Shown: in pieces, positions 44,181 to 53,272 of the stretch
Layout: each line of letters begins with the position of its first letter
Position numbering within the stretch: position 1 is the stretch's first letter
Source: Enterococcus devriesei
GTDB taxonomy: Bacteria > Bacillota > Bacilli > Lactobacillales > Enterococcaceae
Direction: 5' to 3'
NCBI RefSeq assembly: GCF_001885905.1
Contig: NZ_JXKM01000015.1
Location: forward strand, 1 to 56,488
DNA: 56,488 bases
Position numbers and translations under genes: made by a program
The notes under the pieces: generated by a model
Database searches by the model: none
The model's input: only the letters and a program-made list of their open reading frames with translations
Told to the model about the DNA's origin: nothing

Positions 44181-44582
44181 TTGGAGCAAACGTTAGTGAT
44201 CATCAAACCAGATGGTGTGAGGCGAAAACTCGTAGGAAAAATCATTCAACGCTTTGAAGAACGCGGATTGATCATTAAAAAGATGCAGCAAAAAACATTG
44301 GAACAGCCCCTGATTAGGGAACATTATGCCCACTTAAAGGACAAACCCTTCTTTGATGAACTTGTAGACTACATGACTTCCGGACCAGCGATCGTGATCA
44401 TTCTAGAGCAGAAAAATGTTATCCAAATCGTCCGAAAAATGATTGGTGCCACCAATGCTTCAGAGGCTGAACCTGGCACGATCCGTGGAGATTTTGCGAT
44501 CGGCACCCCTGAGAACGTTGTCCATGCTTCTGATTCTCTTGAATCGGCAGAGATTGAAATCCGTCGATTTTTCTCCATTTAA
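44181..44582 (+). CDS. ndk: Nucleoside diphosphate kinase
   Basis: 133 residues. Start LEQTLVIIKPDGVRRKLVGKII is the canonical NDK N-terminus, and the catalytic His is in NVVHASDS (near residue 113). It transfers phosphate between nucleoside tri- and diphosphates. The start is TTG six to seven bases after GAGGTGAG. A longer frame upstream crosses the terminator and is not used. Small variant end RRFFSI is normal. Confidence 0.93.
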   Translation: MEQTLVIIKPDGVRRKLVGKIIQRFEERGLIIKKMQQKTLEQPLIREHYAHLKDKPFFDELVDYMTSGPAIVIILEQKNVIQIVRKMIGATNASEAEPGTIRGDFAIGTPENVVHASDSLESAEIEIRRFFSI

Positions 44583-44583
44583 A

Positions 44584-44627
44584 CAAAGAAGGACAATCTG
44601 AGCTAGCTCAGATTGTCCTTCTTTTTG
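44584..44627. terminator. Terminator of ndk
   Basis: AAGAAGGACAATCTGAGC and GCTCAGATTGTCCTTCTT form a near-perfect 18-base stem, followed by TTTG. It probably acts in both directions. Confidence 0.9.
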
Positions 44628-44810
44628 TTTTTCACGATTTTGGACCTTATAATAAGTAGCACTGGCCGAAAAGGATACTAGGTAGCTTTCTTGTTGTCTC
44701 TAATTTACCAATTAACGATAGTTGCTTTGCCATCAAGATACAACGCCAACTAATCTACTCGTTTTTTTGGAATCGCTAGTCGCAACTGGATCGCCTTTAA
44801 GCAAACGACT

Positions 44811-45464
44811 TTAGCCATGATTTACTTTTCTGATCTCCGCTAATTTTTCAACATATTGTTGGGCGATCTCAGTGACTTCAGTAAAGTTGCCTTCCGCGGC
44901 TGGTGCAACAAGGTTGCCGCCGACACCGACTGCCACTACCCCCGCCTTGAACCAAGTGGTCATATTATCAAGACTGACACCGCCTGTCGGCATCAAATTG
45001 ATCTGTGGCAACGGTGCTTTAACTGCTGACACCATACTTGGCCCATAAACACTGCCAGGAAACAACTTAATAATATCCGCTCCGCTTTTTAGAGCCGTCT
45101 GCATTTCTGTGATCGTCATACAGCCGGGTAAATAAGGAATTTGGTATAAATTACACAGCTCCGCGGTCGCTGGATCAAAGCTAGGACTGACAATAAATTC
45201 CGCCCCCGCCATGATCGCCAAGCGTGCAGTTGTCACATCTAAAACCGTTCCGGCTCCAATCACGACAGCTTGATCCGTTGATTGTTCGACTAGGTCTTGA
45301 ATCACCGCTTGAGCATTTGGAACCGTAAACGTTACTTCGATTCCTTTGATACCACCGGCGATGACTGCTTGGCTCGTCTGCAAGGCTTCGACTTGATCTT
45401 TTCCTCTTACTACCGCAATCACGCCGGCTCTTTCTAAGCGTGCCAAAATATCCATTCGTTTCAT
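44811..45464 (-). CDS. eda: KDPG/KHG aldolase
   Basis: 217 residues. The Schiff-base Lys is in SGADIIKLFPGSVYGP (near residue 130), the Glu in IKGIEVTFTVPNA, and GAGTVLDVTTARLAI is a conserved block. It cleaves 2-keto-3-deoxy-6-phosphogluconate to pyruvate and glyceraldehyde 3-phosphate. It follows the PTS gene by 18 bases, and a divergent dehydratase lies beyond. The start has GGGAG six bases upstream. Confidence 0.92.
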   Translation of the reverse strand: MKRMDILARLERAGVIAVVRGKDQVEALQTSQAVIAGGIKGIEVTFTVPNAQAVIQDLVEQSTDQAVVIGAGTVLDVTTARLAIMAGAEFIVSPSFDPATAELCNLYQIPYLPGCMTITEMQTALKSGADIIKLFPGSVYGPSMVSAVKAPLPQINLMPTGGVSLDNMTTWFKAGVVAVGVGGNLVAPAAEGNFTEVTEIAQQYVEKLAEIRKVNHG

Positions 45465-45482
45465 ATTAAACACTCCCGTCTG

Positions 45483-47309
45483 CTAATTCAAAACGGCTCT
45501 TTCTAATAAAGCCCCTACTTGATGACGTCCTTCTAAATCCCGCATACCTGAAAAAGATAACACGCGATCCATATTCGTGATGACCACGATGATCATTGTT
45601 TCTTTGGCTTGACTCTGGATATAAGCCAAATCCATTTCCGCGATTTTGGTTTCGGCTGAAACTTTATCGCCAGCTTTGACAAACACTTCGAAGCCCTTCC
45701 CGTCTAATGAGACCGTATCGATCCCCATATGGACTAGTACTTCTACGCCATTATCAGTCTTGATGCCGATCGCATGTTTAGAAGGAAAAACCGTCGTGAC
45801 TGTTCCTCTAACTGGCGAAAAGACTTTCCCATCAACGGAATCAATCGCAAAACCGTCGCCCATCATTTTACTTGAAAAGACTTCATCCGGTACATCTTCT
45901 AATGGCAAATAAGCTCCTTCTGCTACCGCATGCAAATCAACCTCATTGGTCAATTCATCACTTTCATCCACCTGTTTTGGTACTAACATATAGCTTAGTA
46001 CAAACGATAAGACAAGAGCGATAATGATCCCTAAAACAGCAAAGACAAAATACTGACCGATATAAGCCGGCAAACTAAAGATACTTGATAAAATGTAGCC
46101 GTAGATCCGAACACCGAAGAAACTGATAAACGCTGAAGCTACAGAACTGCCGACGGTTGCGGCAATAAACGCTTTTTTGTATTTCGATAAAATCCCAAAG
46201 AGTGCTGGTTCAGTAATTCCAAGTAAACCTGAAATTGCAGAAGAGATAATGATTGATTTTTCTTCCTTTGTTTTGACCTTCAGATAAATCGCGGCAGTCG
46301 CACCAGTGATCGCCATATTCGCCATAAACATCATTGGCATCAACATATCATAGCCTTGGTTGGCAAAATTTTGCAGGGCGATTGGTGTCATAGCGTGGTG
46401 CAAACCAGTAAAGATCGCAATTGGCCGGATCGCACCTACGACAATCCCCGCTAAGACTGGCGAAATCGCGAAGAGCGCTGCCACCCCAGCTGCTAATAAG
46501 TTTCCTAAATGGATACTGATTGGACCGATGATGATCAACGTTACTAGTCCTGCTACAAATAACGAAATGGTCGGCGTAAAGACCGTACGCAGGACTTGCG
46601 GTAAAACTTTATCTACCCAGCGATAAATATAACTTAACGCTAACACCGCAAAGATGATCGGAATGACTGTGCCGGCATAATTGAAGACCGGCACAGGGAT
46701 GACGCCAAATAAGTGGAAGGCTGAGATTTTGCCTTCTGCCACTGCGGCAGTCATCGTTGGAAATTGCAGCATCGCTGCGATCGCAATCGCCAAATACTGA
46801 TTGGTTTTAAAGATTCGTGCTGCTGAAGCTGCTACGAAGAATGGTAAGAAGGTGAAGACTCCACTAGCGATCATATCGATGATCAAATAAGTATCTGTTT
46901 GGTTAGAGATCACATTTAACGCGACCAGCCCAGCCATTAATCCTTTGATCATTCCAGCTCCGGCAATCGCCGGTACGATTGGACCGAAAACACCAGAAAC
47001 AGTATCCATAAATAAAGAAACGGCACCCTTTTTTTCACCGCTTTCTGTTTGGCTGTTTTCATCTAAGCCAAGCTCTTTTGCCAAAGGTGCAAAATAATCG
47101 GCCACATCTGTGCCGATCACAACTTGCAACTGATCGCTTTGATATTTTGTGCCCACGACTTTAGGAATTTTATCCAACGCCGCATAATCGACTTTCTTTT
47201 CATCCTTTAAATTGAAACGTAGACGCGTCATGCAATGCCATGCATTGTTAATGTTTTCCGCACCGCCAACGTCTTTAATAATCTGTTTCACAATATCCTC
47301 GTGTTTCAT
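45483..47309 (-). CDS. PTS beta-glucoside-family IIBCA permease
   Basis: 608 residues. IIB (1-90) has Cys26 in NAWHCMTRLRF. IIC (about 105-440) has about ten spans with GIVVGAIRPIAIFTGLHHAMTPI and GITEPALFGI. IIA (about 460-608) has its His in VLVHMGIDTVSLDGKGF. The family usually imports glucosides or sucrose, but the neighbours (KDPG aldolase, dehydratase) point to a sugar that feeds the Entner-Doudoroff end. Expected to be controlled by a GntR-type protein at the shared intergenic region. Confidence 0.93.
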   Translation of the reverse strand: MKHEDIVKQIIKDVGGAENINNAWHCMTRLRFNLKDEKKVDYAALDKIPKVVGTKYQSDQLQVVIGTDVADYFAPLAKELGLDENSQTESGEKKGAVSLFMDTVSGVFGPIVPAIAGAGMIKGLMAGLVALNVISNQTDTYLIIDMIASGVFTFLPFFVAASAARIFKTNQYLAIAIAAMLQFPTMTAAVAEGKISAFHLFGVIPVPVFNYAGTVIPIIFAVLALSYIYRWVDKVLPQVLRTVFTPTISLFVAGLVTLIIIGPISIHLGNLLAAGVAALFAISPVLAGIVVGAIRPIAIFTGLHHAMTPIALQNFANQGYDMLMPMMFMANMAITGATAAIYLKVKTKEEKSIIISSAISGLLGITEPALFGILSKYKKAFIAATVGSSVASAFISFFGVRIYGYILSSIFSLPAYIGQYFVFAVLGIIIALVLSFVLSYMLVPKQVDESDELTNEVDLHAVAEGAYLPLEDVPDEVFSSKMMGDGFAIDSVDGKVFSPVRGTVTTVFPSKHAIGIKTDNGVEVLVHMGIDTVSLDGKGFEVFVKAGDKVSAETKIAEMDLAYIQSQAKETMIIVVITNMDRVLSFSGMRDLEGRHQVGALLERAVLN

Positions 47310-47400
47310 TGTTTTCCCTCCTTATTTTTTACGGATCAGAATTCGTTTTCCAAAAATGATGAATAATGCCAAATTTTTCTGATTCCGTTTTCACACCCAC

Positions 47401-47437
47401 ATAGTAGCATGGCTCAGACAAGTTGTAAAACCAGTCC
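47401..47437 (-). promoter_or_regulatory. Promoter of the PTS-eda operon with an operator-like motif
   Basis: On the minus strand TTTACA (47429-47424), 17 bases, TACTAT (47406-47401). The motif GGACTGGT (47437-47430) abuts the -35. Confidence 0.65.
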
Positions 47438-47502
47438 TTTTACATAAAAATCATTTAAAAACATCTATAAATAAGCGATTATGAATCATTAAGATAAAAA
47501 TT

Positions 47503-47510
47503 GGACTGGT
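47503..47510 (+). promoter_or_regulatory. Operator-like motif before the dehydratase
   Basis: GGACTGGTTTTTAAC reads toward the dehydratase. The same GGACTGGTTTT occurs before the divergent PTS gene (47437-47427, reverse strand). A weaker CTGGTTTCAAC precedes the gntR gene (52341-52331, reverse strand). The likely binder is the GntR/UTRA protein. Confidence 0.5.
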
Positions 47511-47618
47511 TTTTAACTACCTTAACCTATATTTATTAGACCAAATTGACACTGCCGCTGGCGGCATGTTTCAATGAGTGTGGAAATAATTCGCAGAATG
47601 AAAATTGGAGTGAACAAA

Positions 47619-48818
47619 ATGACACCAACAATTATTACTAATATAAAAAGCTTCGCTATCAAACCCGATCGCCACAACCTACTGGTAGTGAAGGTGGAAA
47701 CAAATAAAGGCGTGTCCGGTCTCGGCTGTGGCACCTTTCAATTCCGGCCGCTTGCCGTGCAAACAGTCGTGGAAGAATATTTAAAACCACTATTGATTGG
47801 CCGTGATGCGAATCAAATCGAAGATATCTGGCAAGTAATGAACGTCAACTCCTATTGGCGCAACGGGCCGATCACCAATAATGCCATCTCCGGCGTCGAT
47901 ATGGCTCTCTGGGATATCAAAGGCAAATTAGCAGATATGCCGCTGTATCAATTACTAGGGGGCAAAGCCCGAACAGCGATCCCAGCCTACACCCACGCGG
48001 TCGCTGATAATATGGAGGAGCTTTATTCTGAGATCGACAAATTCTTAGCAGAGGGCTACCGTCATATTCGTTGTCAGCTGGGTTTTTATGGTGGGAATCC
48101 AGAAAATCTTCAGACCCCTGAACAACCGATCAACGGTTCGTATTTTGATCAAAATAATTATATGCAGACAACGCTGAAAATGTTTGATGCGATCCAAACA
48201 AAATACGGCCATCAATTCCAAATGCTCCACGATGTTCATGAACGCCTGCATCCTAATCAAGCGATTCAATTTGCCAAGGCCGCGGAACCTTACAATCTAT
48301 TCTTCTTAGAAGATATCTTACCGCCTAATCAAAATGAATGGTTAGCGCAATTACGCAATCAGTCAGCCACACCGATTGCTACTGGCGAATTGTTCAACAA
48401 TCCAATGGAATGGAAGGAATTGGTCCGCAATCGTCAAATTGATTTCATGCGGGCTCATGTTTCTCAACTTGGCGGGATTACTCCTGCACTAAAATTGGCC
48501 CATTTTTGCGAAGCTATGGGGGTGCGCATCGCCTGGCATACACCATCCGATATCAGCCCGGTTGGTTTGGCGGTGAATACGCATTTGAACATCCACCTGC
48601 ATAATGCAGCCATCCAAGAAAATATCGATATTCCCGAAAATACGAAGAACCTCTTTGGCAACATTCCTTCACCTGAAAAAGGCTTCTTCTACCCGATCGA
48701 AGAAAGCGGGATCGGTGTGACCTTCGATGAAGAGCTGGCTGAACAATACCCCGTCGTTTATCGCCCTCATGAATGGACCCAAAGCCGAACACCAGATGGT
48801 ACGATCGTAACACCTTAA
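47619..48818 (+). CDS. manD: ManD/RspA-type sugar-acid dehydratase
   Basis: 399 residues of the enolase superfamily, mannonate/gluconate dehydratase (ManD) group. Metal ligands appear as Asp in [11 protein letters not shown] (near 206), Glu in FFLEDILPP and Glu in [12 protein letters not shown]; the acid-base His is in [13 protein letters not shown]. It dehydrates a sugar acid to the 2-keto-3-deoxy form. The ATG has GGAG six to nine bases upstream; upstream ATGs lack this. Divergent from the PTS-KDPG aldolase operon. Substrate could be mannonate, gluconate or their phosphates. Confidence 0.85.
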   Translation: MTPTIITNIKSFAIKPDRHNLLVVKVETNKGVSGLGCGTFQFRPLAVQTVVEEYLKPLLIGRDANQIEDIWQVMNVNSYWRNGPITNNAISGVDMALWDIKGKLADMPLYQLLGGKARTAIPAYTHAVADNMEELYSEIDKFLAEGYRHIRCQLGFYGGNPENLQTPEQPINGSYFDQNNYMQTTLKMFDAIQTKYGHQFQMLHDVHERLHPNQAIQFAKAAEPYNLFFLEDILPPNQNEWLAQLRNQSATPIATGELFNNPMEWKELVRNRQIDFMRAHVSQLGGITPALKLAHFCEAMGVRIAWHTPSDISPVGLAVNTHLNIHLHNAAIQENIDIPENTKNLFGNIPSPEKGFFYPIEESGIGVTFDEELAEQYPVVYRPHEWTQSRTPDGTIVTP

Positions 48819-48827
48819 CATTTAAAT

Positions 48828-48873
48828 AAATAGCTGAAGCCACCCGTGAAAACGGGTGGCTTCAGCTATTTAT
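48828..48873. terminator. Terminator of the ManD-type gene
   Basis: AAATAGCTGAAGCCACCCGT and its perfect complement close around a GAAA loop, followed by TATAAC. One of the strongest hairpins in the window. Confidence 0.9.
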
Positions 48874-49078
48874 AACATTAGAACCAACTGGAGATAAAAA
48901 ATAAAAGCTTATACTGAGAAGTTGCTAAGATGATTGATATGATAATTTCTCAAAAGTTTGTAACGATGGCTATTCCAATTAAAATGGAAAAATACCTATA
49001 TTTTTATCCTTTAGTTTAATTGGTTACCAGCTTAAACGTGACTATAGCATACAGCGTAATATCCCCTCAAAAGAATGG

Positions 49079-49969
49079 TCAATTTTGAATGTCTGCTTCA
49101 GACAAAATCTCTTTCAAAATCCTGTCGGCTATTTCGGCATGAAACTCGTATTCTAAGTCTCTAAAAATTTCGATCGTTCGATTGGCTTTAGCAATTGCGT
49201 CTTGATTTCCCTTTAGTAAACTTACAAGTGCTTTAAAGAAGAAGTAATAGTTTCGATAAAACATTTGATTAATTTCTTTTGTAAAGTCGTTTAAAACAGG
49301 AAGTATTTTCACAGCCTCTTCCAACATGTTAGAAAATATTAATTTCGTCATGCCATTTATCAGGAGTGTGCAAATTATCGGTTTGCCATCTTCGAAATCT
49401 TTATACTGATCAATACTGTTTAGAAGCAACTTAAAATACTGAGGCATATCAAAAATATCAACGAGGTCCATTACATTACAAAAAAAGCGATAGTCCTCCA
49501 TTGTCCATGCTTGAATGTTCCGAAGTAGTTTTTGAATATCTTCCTTAATTTGTGGTTCAACTGTACCGCCAACGATTTCACCCGTAGCGTAGTAAAAAGT
49601 CAATTGCTCAACACGAAAATCTATTTGCAACAATCTTTCTTCTTGATGTTCACTGTTAGGATATTTTGAAAGATAATCTTGTTTAAATTTTTTTAATGCC
49701 GCCAAATCATTATGATTACCAAATTTGCCAATTGAACTATAAAACCAGGAACTTTCACTTTCCTGATAATCCCTATGTAGATAAAGAAATTCATCTACCT
49801 CCATCGGAAATCTGTCAAGAATCTGTAGCAGTAGATAAAAAGAAATATCGTGTAACCCTTTTTCAAATTGAATAGCATAGGATTTTGATAGGATATCAGT
49901 ATACAGCTCGTTTTGCTTAATGCCTCGATTCGTGCGTATATGTCTTATTGTTTCTCCGAAATTTCGCAA
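49079..49969 (-). CDS. Rgg/GadR/MutR family regulator
   Basis: 296 residues. N-terminal XRE-type helix-turn-helix (ETIRHIRTNRGIKQNELYTDILSKSYAIQFEKG) followed by a long helical repeat domain, as in Rgg proteins that bind short peptides. It is divergent from a CPBP family gene 143 bases away. Two copies of GTACTAAAT in between are likely binding sites. Rgg proteins often pair with a small peptide gene; none is visible in the intergenic region. Confidence 0.88.
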   Translation of the reverse strand: MRNFGETIRHIRTNRGIKQNELYTDILSKSYAIQFEKGLHDISFYLLLQILDRFPMEVDEFLYLHRDYQESESSWFYSSIGKFGNHNDLAALKKFKQDYLSKYPNSEHQEERLLQIDFRVEQLTFYYATGEIVGGTVEPQIKEDIQKLLRNIQAWTMEDYRFFCNVMDLVDIFDMPQYFKLLLNSIDQYKDFEDGKPIICTLLINGMTKLIFSNMLEEAVKILPVLNDFTKEINQMFYRNYYFFFKALVSLLKGNQDAIAKANRTIEIFRDLEYEFHAEIADRILKEILSEADIQN

Positions 49970-49992
49970 ATGATCACACCTTTATTTTTTAG

Positions 49993-50041
49993 GTACTAAA
50001 TATGATACTTTTTTTTATATGTACTAAATTGATGTTATACT
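49993..50041. promoter_or_regulatory. Rgg-type intergenic region with direct repeats
   Basis: GTACTAAAT occurs at 49993-50001 and 50021-50029, 28 bases apart. TATACT at 50036-50041 is a likely -10 for the CPBP gene, without a good -35, which suits an activator-dependent promoter. Confidence 0.5.
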
Positions 50042-50112
50042 CCGTTTACTCAAGTTTAAATGATGTTTTGAGTAAAGACAAATAACTGTACCAGTAAATT
50101 AAAGGAGAAATG

Positions 50113-50730
50113 ATGAGTATGAATACACTTGAAAAAGTAGATATCAAAAGTAGTAACATTCTTTTAGGAGCACTATTTTTAGGTATTGGTTTTGTGATGC
50201 TTTCACTATTTGCTCGGGGCTGGTGGGCTTTATTTGTAGGAGGAATTGCAGCCTGGGCTATTATTTTTAAAAAGGATTCATTGTCCGCTTTCCATTTTCC
50301 CAAACATCTTTGGGTAATTCTATTAGGATTTTTTGCATATGCCATTTTGGGTGCTGTGGTTGGTTTTTTAGCATTAAAAATTGGTTTATCGTGGACATCC
50401 AACCCTGCTGCTGGACATCTAGGTAGTATTATTTTAAAAATACCATTTATGCTAATGGGTGAAGAATTATTAGGTATTGGGGTTTTAGAAACGGCAAGGA
50501 ATAAAGGCTTATCTTTAACCGCAAGCACTTTCTTGAGCGCTTTGATTTTTGGTCTAATCCACAGTTTTGTATATTGGGACGGCTCCTTGTTTTCTACTTT
50601 GCTTCACGTTTTATTACTTCAAGGTGTGGCTCGCCTGATTTTTAACTATGTTTACTTAAAGACTGATAGAAGTATCTGGGGTTCTTGGATCTCTCATGTT
50701 CTAGTTGATCTGGTAGGATTAGCAATATAA
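50113..50730 (+). CDS. CPBP family intramembrane metalloprotease
   Basis: 205 residues with about six membrane spans. CPBP/CAAX-like motifs are GEELLGIGVLE (near residue 117; the common arginine or phenylalanine after EELL is replaced by glycine), FGLIH (near 155) and SHVLVDL (near 196). Members process peptides or give immunity to bacteriocins. Three ATGs follow AAGGAG; the second has the best spacing. It is controlled by the divergent Rgg gene, as inferred from position. Confidence 0.82.
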   Translation: MSMNTLEKVDIKSSNILLGALFLGIGFVMLSLFARGWWALFVGGIAAWAIIFKKDSLSAFHFPKHLWVILLGFFAYAILGAVVGFLALKIGLSWTSNPAAGHLGSIILKIPFMLMGEELLGIGVLETARNKGLSLTASTFLSALIFGLIHSFVYWDGSLFSTLLHVLLLQGVARLIFNYVYLKTDRSIWGSWISHVLVDLVGLAI

Positions 50731-51552
50731 AATTTTATTTTGCCCTTTGCTTAATTTCGCTTTTTTGGAGAAAATATTGAAAGGTAGAGTGAAGTTGAAA
50801 AGGAAGGTAGCCTTAATTTGGAAACAATACCTGAAGATGTCGGTATTCAAACAAATATAAAGGCATTTAATGCTGACCTACAGATTCTGATCTCATAACA
50901 GATAGCACATAGAGAAACGGAAACGCTTTTTACAATCCACATAAAGGTACTAAAAAATATTGTAGAATCGCTTTCTCAAGCATACAATGCATAGCTTATC
51001 TTGTTAAATCAACAAACAGTTAATCTTGATAATTTTGAAGCAGACCGTTCATTTATATGGATGGCCTGCTTTTACATACAAGTGAAATATGCAAGATAGA
51101 TGCTTACTTAATTGCTTTTTGAAAGGTTAGCACCTGAACGGCTAGTTAATTCAAAAATGAAAAATAGAAAACTTTACGATAAAATAAGCTCAAAACTACA
51201 AAATTCAAAGAGTGTTTCAATCTACTCTGGAAAAGTTAACGAATTATCTTTGAAATTTGATACAAGAAAATAGAAACTGTGATGCCCAGCTCGAGTTCAC
51301 CGGACATCAAAATTTTCCAAACCGTTCTCTTTTAGGATTTGAAGCATGTTTAGAAGCTACTTTATTAACCTATAGTTTATGCTTGAAAAGCACAAAAGAA
51401 TATTCCAACTACTCTAAGATACTCACATGATCATTTAAAAAATAATTAGCAATTTGGCTAATCTATACATATCACAATACCAGTTTATTCCCTTAAAAAT
51501 AAACAGCTTCTTCTGAAATATATCATTCATTTTGAAGATGGGATACATCCCT
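50731..51552. other. Gene-poor region with decayed coding fragments
   Basis: Plus-strand frames contain short open stretches broken by stops: ETIPEDVGIQTNIKAFNADLQ, HRETETLFTIHIKVLKNIVESLSQ, QTVNLDNFEADRSFIWMACFY, and NFPNRSLLGFEACLEATLLTYSL further on. They look like remains of one or two genes, but I cannot name them. No promoter, RNA or intact gene was recognised. Confidence 0.4.
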
Positions 51553-52260
51553 TTAATCAATCCTAGATTGATGGATCTCTCGGTCGAAGGGGCGAATGTA
51601 GGTAACCGAATAATCAATCGCGATGATGCTACTGTATTCGTAGACCTGACCATCTTCTAAGATCGCTCGATTCGAGATCTGCATCGCCGGCGTCCCACGT
51701 TTACACAGCAACACATTGGACTGTTCTTTCGATGTAGTGATAGGATCATAGCTGGTAATATAATGGGAAATACGGTAGCCCTTTTTTTCGACATAATTCT
51801 GAATCGAATGTTCCACGATCTCTTGAGACAAATCTGGGAACAACGCCACAGGCATTTTGGATATCTCCAGCTGTTCGATCTTATAATTAACGATCCGCAC
51901 CCGTTCAAAAGTCCAGACTTCTTCCGGCCCACTCATTTGAAAAATCTTCTGCTCCTCCAAAGTTGCGGGAGCTTTTTTCAGCCTCAACATCTTTGAATCG
52001 ATCCGATCATACGGTGTGCGGGTCAAAGAATTAAAAATTAGTGGGTTTTTGACCCATTCCTCGTGAACAAAAATTCCCGAACCTTGAACCACCCGAACGA
52101 TTCCAATTTCTTCCAAATTTTTTATCGCTTGTTGAATCGTAAAACGAGAAACACCATAGATTTTCGCCAGTTCTCGCTGATTTGGCAGCTTGCCAGCTTC
52201 AAATTCCTCTTGATAGATTTTGCTCAATAAGTCTTGCACAATGAATTCTCTTTTTTTCAT
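51553..52260 (-). CDS. GntR/UTRA family regulator
   Basis: 235 residues. Winged helix-turn-helix (LPNQRELAKIYGVSRFTIQQAIKNLEEIGIVRVVQGSGIFV, 23-65) and a UTRA effector domain (about 85-230, ending EYSSIIAIDYSVTYIRPFDR). Such proteins sense sugar phosphates or acids. It is not adjacent to a sugar operon, but the motif CTGGTTT before its own promoter matches sites before the PTS-eda and ManD-type genes, so it is a good candidate for their regulator. Promoter: TTAACT-17-TATAGT at 52319-52291, reverse strand. Confidence 0.85.
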   Translation of the reverse strand: MKKREFIVQDLLSKIYQEEFEAGKLPNQRELAKIYGVSRFTIQQAIKNLEEIGIVRVVQGSGIFVHEEWVKNPLIFNSLTRTPYDRIDSKMLRLKKAPATLEEQKIFQMSGPEEVWTFERVRIVNYKIEQLEISKMPVALFPDLSQEIVEHSIQNYVEKKGYRISHYITSYDPITTSKEQSNVLLCKRGTPAMQISNRAILEDGQVYEYSSIIAIDYSVTYIRPFDREIHQSRID

Positions 52261-52290
52261 AAAAACTCCTTGATTGAAATCGATACTCTA

Positions 52291-52319
52291 ACTATACACG
52301 GATTTCCTTTGAAAGTTAA
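52291..52319 (-). promoter_or_regulatory. gntR-type gene promoter
   Basis: On the minus strand TTAACT (52319-52314), 17 bases, TATAGT (52296-52291). The operator-like CTGGTTTCAAC lies just upstream at 52341-52331. Confidence 0.55.
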
Positions 52320-52494
52320 TTGGATTTTTAGTTGAAACCAGATTGAATGCTTATGACTAGCTTTATTCCCCTCACTTCCAATTTTTCAAAAAACTTGTTG
52401 TCATTGGAGTCAAAGTCAAACTTTTAAAAAAAATCGCGGTTCTTGTCCGTTGAATACAAACTTTTTTAGCGTTTACGCTTTCTTTACTAAGAAA

Positions 52495-52672
52495 GGCTTT
52501 CGCGAACTCGCTCAGCTATTGAACAATCAGACCAAACGATTTCTAACTTGCTTCTCAAATTTCGAAATCGTTTTACTTATTGCTGATAATGCTAGTTTGT
52601 GAAGCCGGACATAGATATACCTGCTGTAAAGCGATTTATTTATGTGAAAATTTTATGTTTCCTTTATAATGT
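52495..52672 (+). repeat. Dispersed repeat, copy B (longer)
   Basis: 178 bases that include all of copy A (44001-44117) and about 63 extra bases with an ACGATTTC/GAAATCGT hairpin. It ends about 12 bases before the IS30-family element, so the element inserted at or near its boundary. No protein function is supported. Confidence 0.7.
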
Positions 52673-52678
52673 AGATTG

Positions 52679-53272
52679 TCAAATCAAGTGCAACACTCGA
52701 TTAAAAAATACTTCAAAAGGGGTTTTCCAGTTTAAGCATTTGCGAGGTCGTGTATTTATTTTTCTCAGTACTTCTTTTAGTATTTGTGGTGTAACTTTAT
52801 CTAAACTCTGATGTTTAGGGAAATATTCTCTTAATAATCCATTTGTATTCTCATTTGTGCCACGCTGCCAAGGTGACTGTGGATCCGCAAAGTAAAAGGG
52901 AAGCCCCTCTAATTTTTTAGTTACGTCTTTGTGAAATGAAAATTCTTTTCCACGATCGGGAGTCATGGTCCTCCTTTTTGCTTTAGGGAGTCCTTTGAGC
53001 AATTCAATCATACTGTCTTTGACTGGGTCTGCTCTTTGTCCTGGCACTTTCTCAGCTAACAAGTAGCGAGATTTCCGATCGGTTAGGGTAATCAAACAGG
53101 CGCCCCCCATTTTACCAACTACTGTATCGGCTTCCCAGTGCCCCAGTTCACATCGAAGATTACCCTCTAATGGCCTTTCATGTATTGTATGCGAAATGAC
53201 TATTTTTCCTCTGGTTTCATTTTGATTCTGGTGTTTATACTTTTTCCCTTTTCTACGTAACTTCTTCACCAC
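52679..53272 (-). pseudogene. IS30 transposase, C-terminal catalytic part
   Basis: Continues in the same frame upstream to the A10 tract (KNCGRKKIL... WSPEEIANRLELEDY...). The DDE residues are in LGHWEADTVVGK, TPDRGKEFSFH and NENTNGLLR. A GTG at 53272 is an arbitrary start; the natural product would need the -1 shift from the N-terminal frame. Confidence 0.75.
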
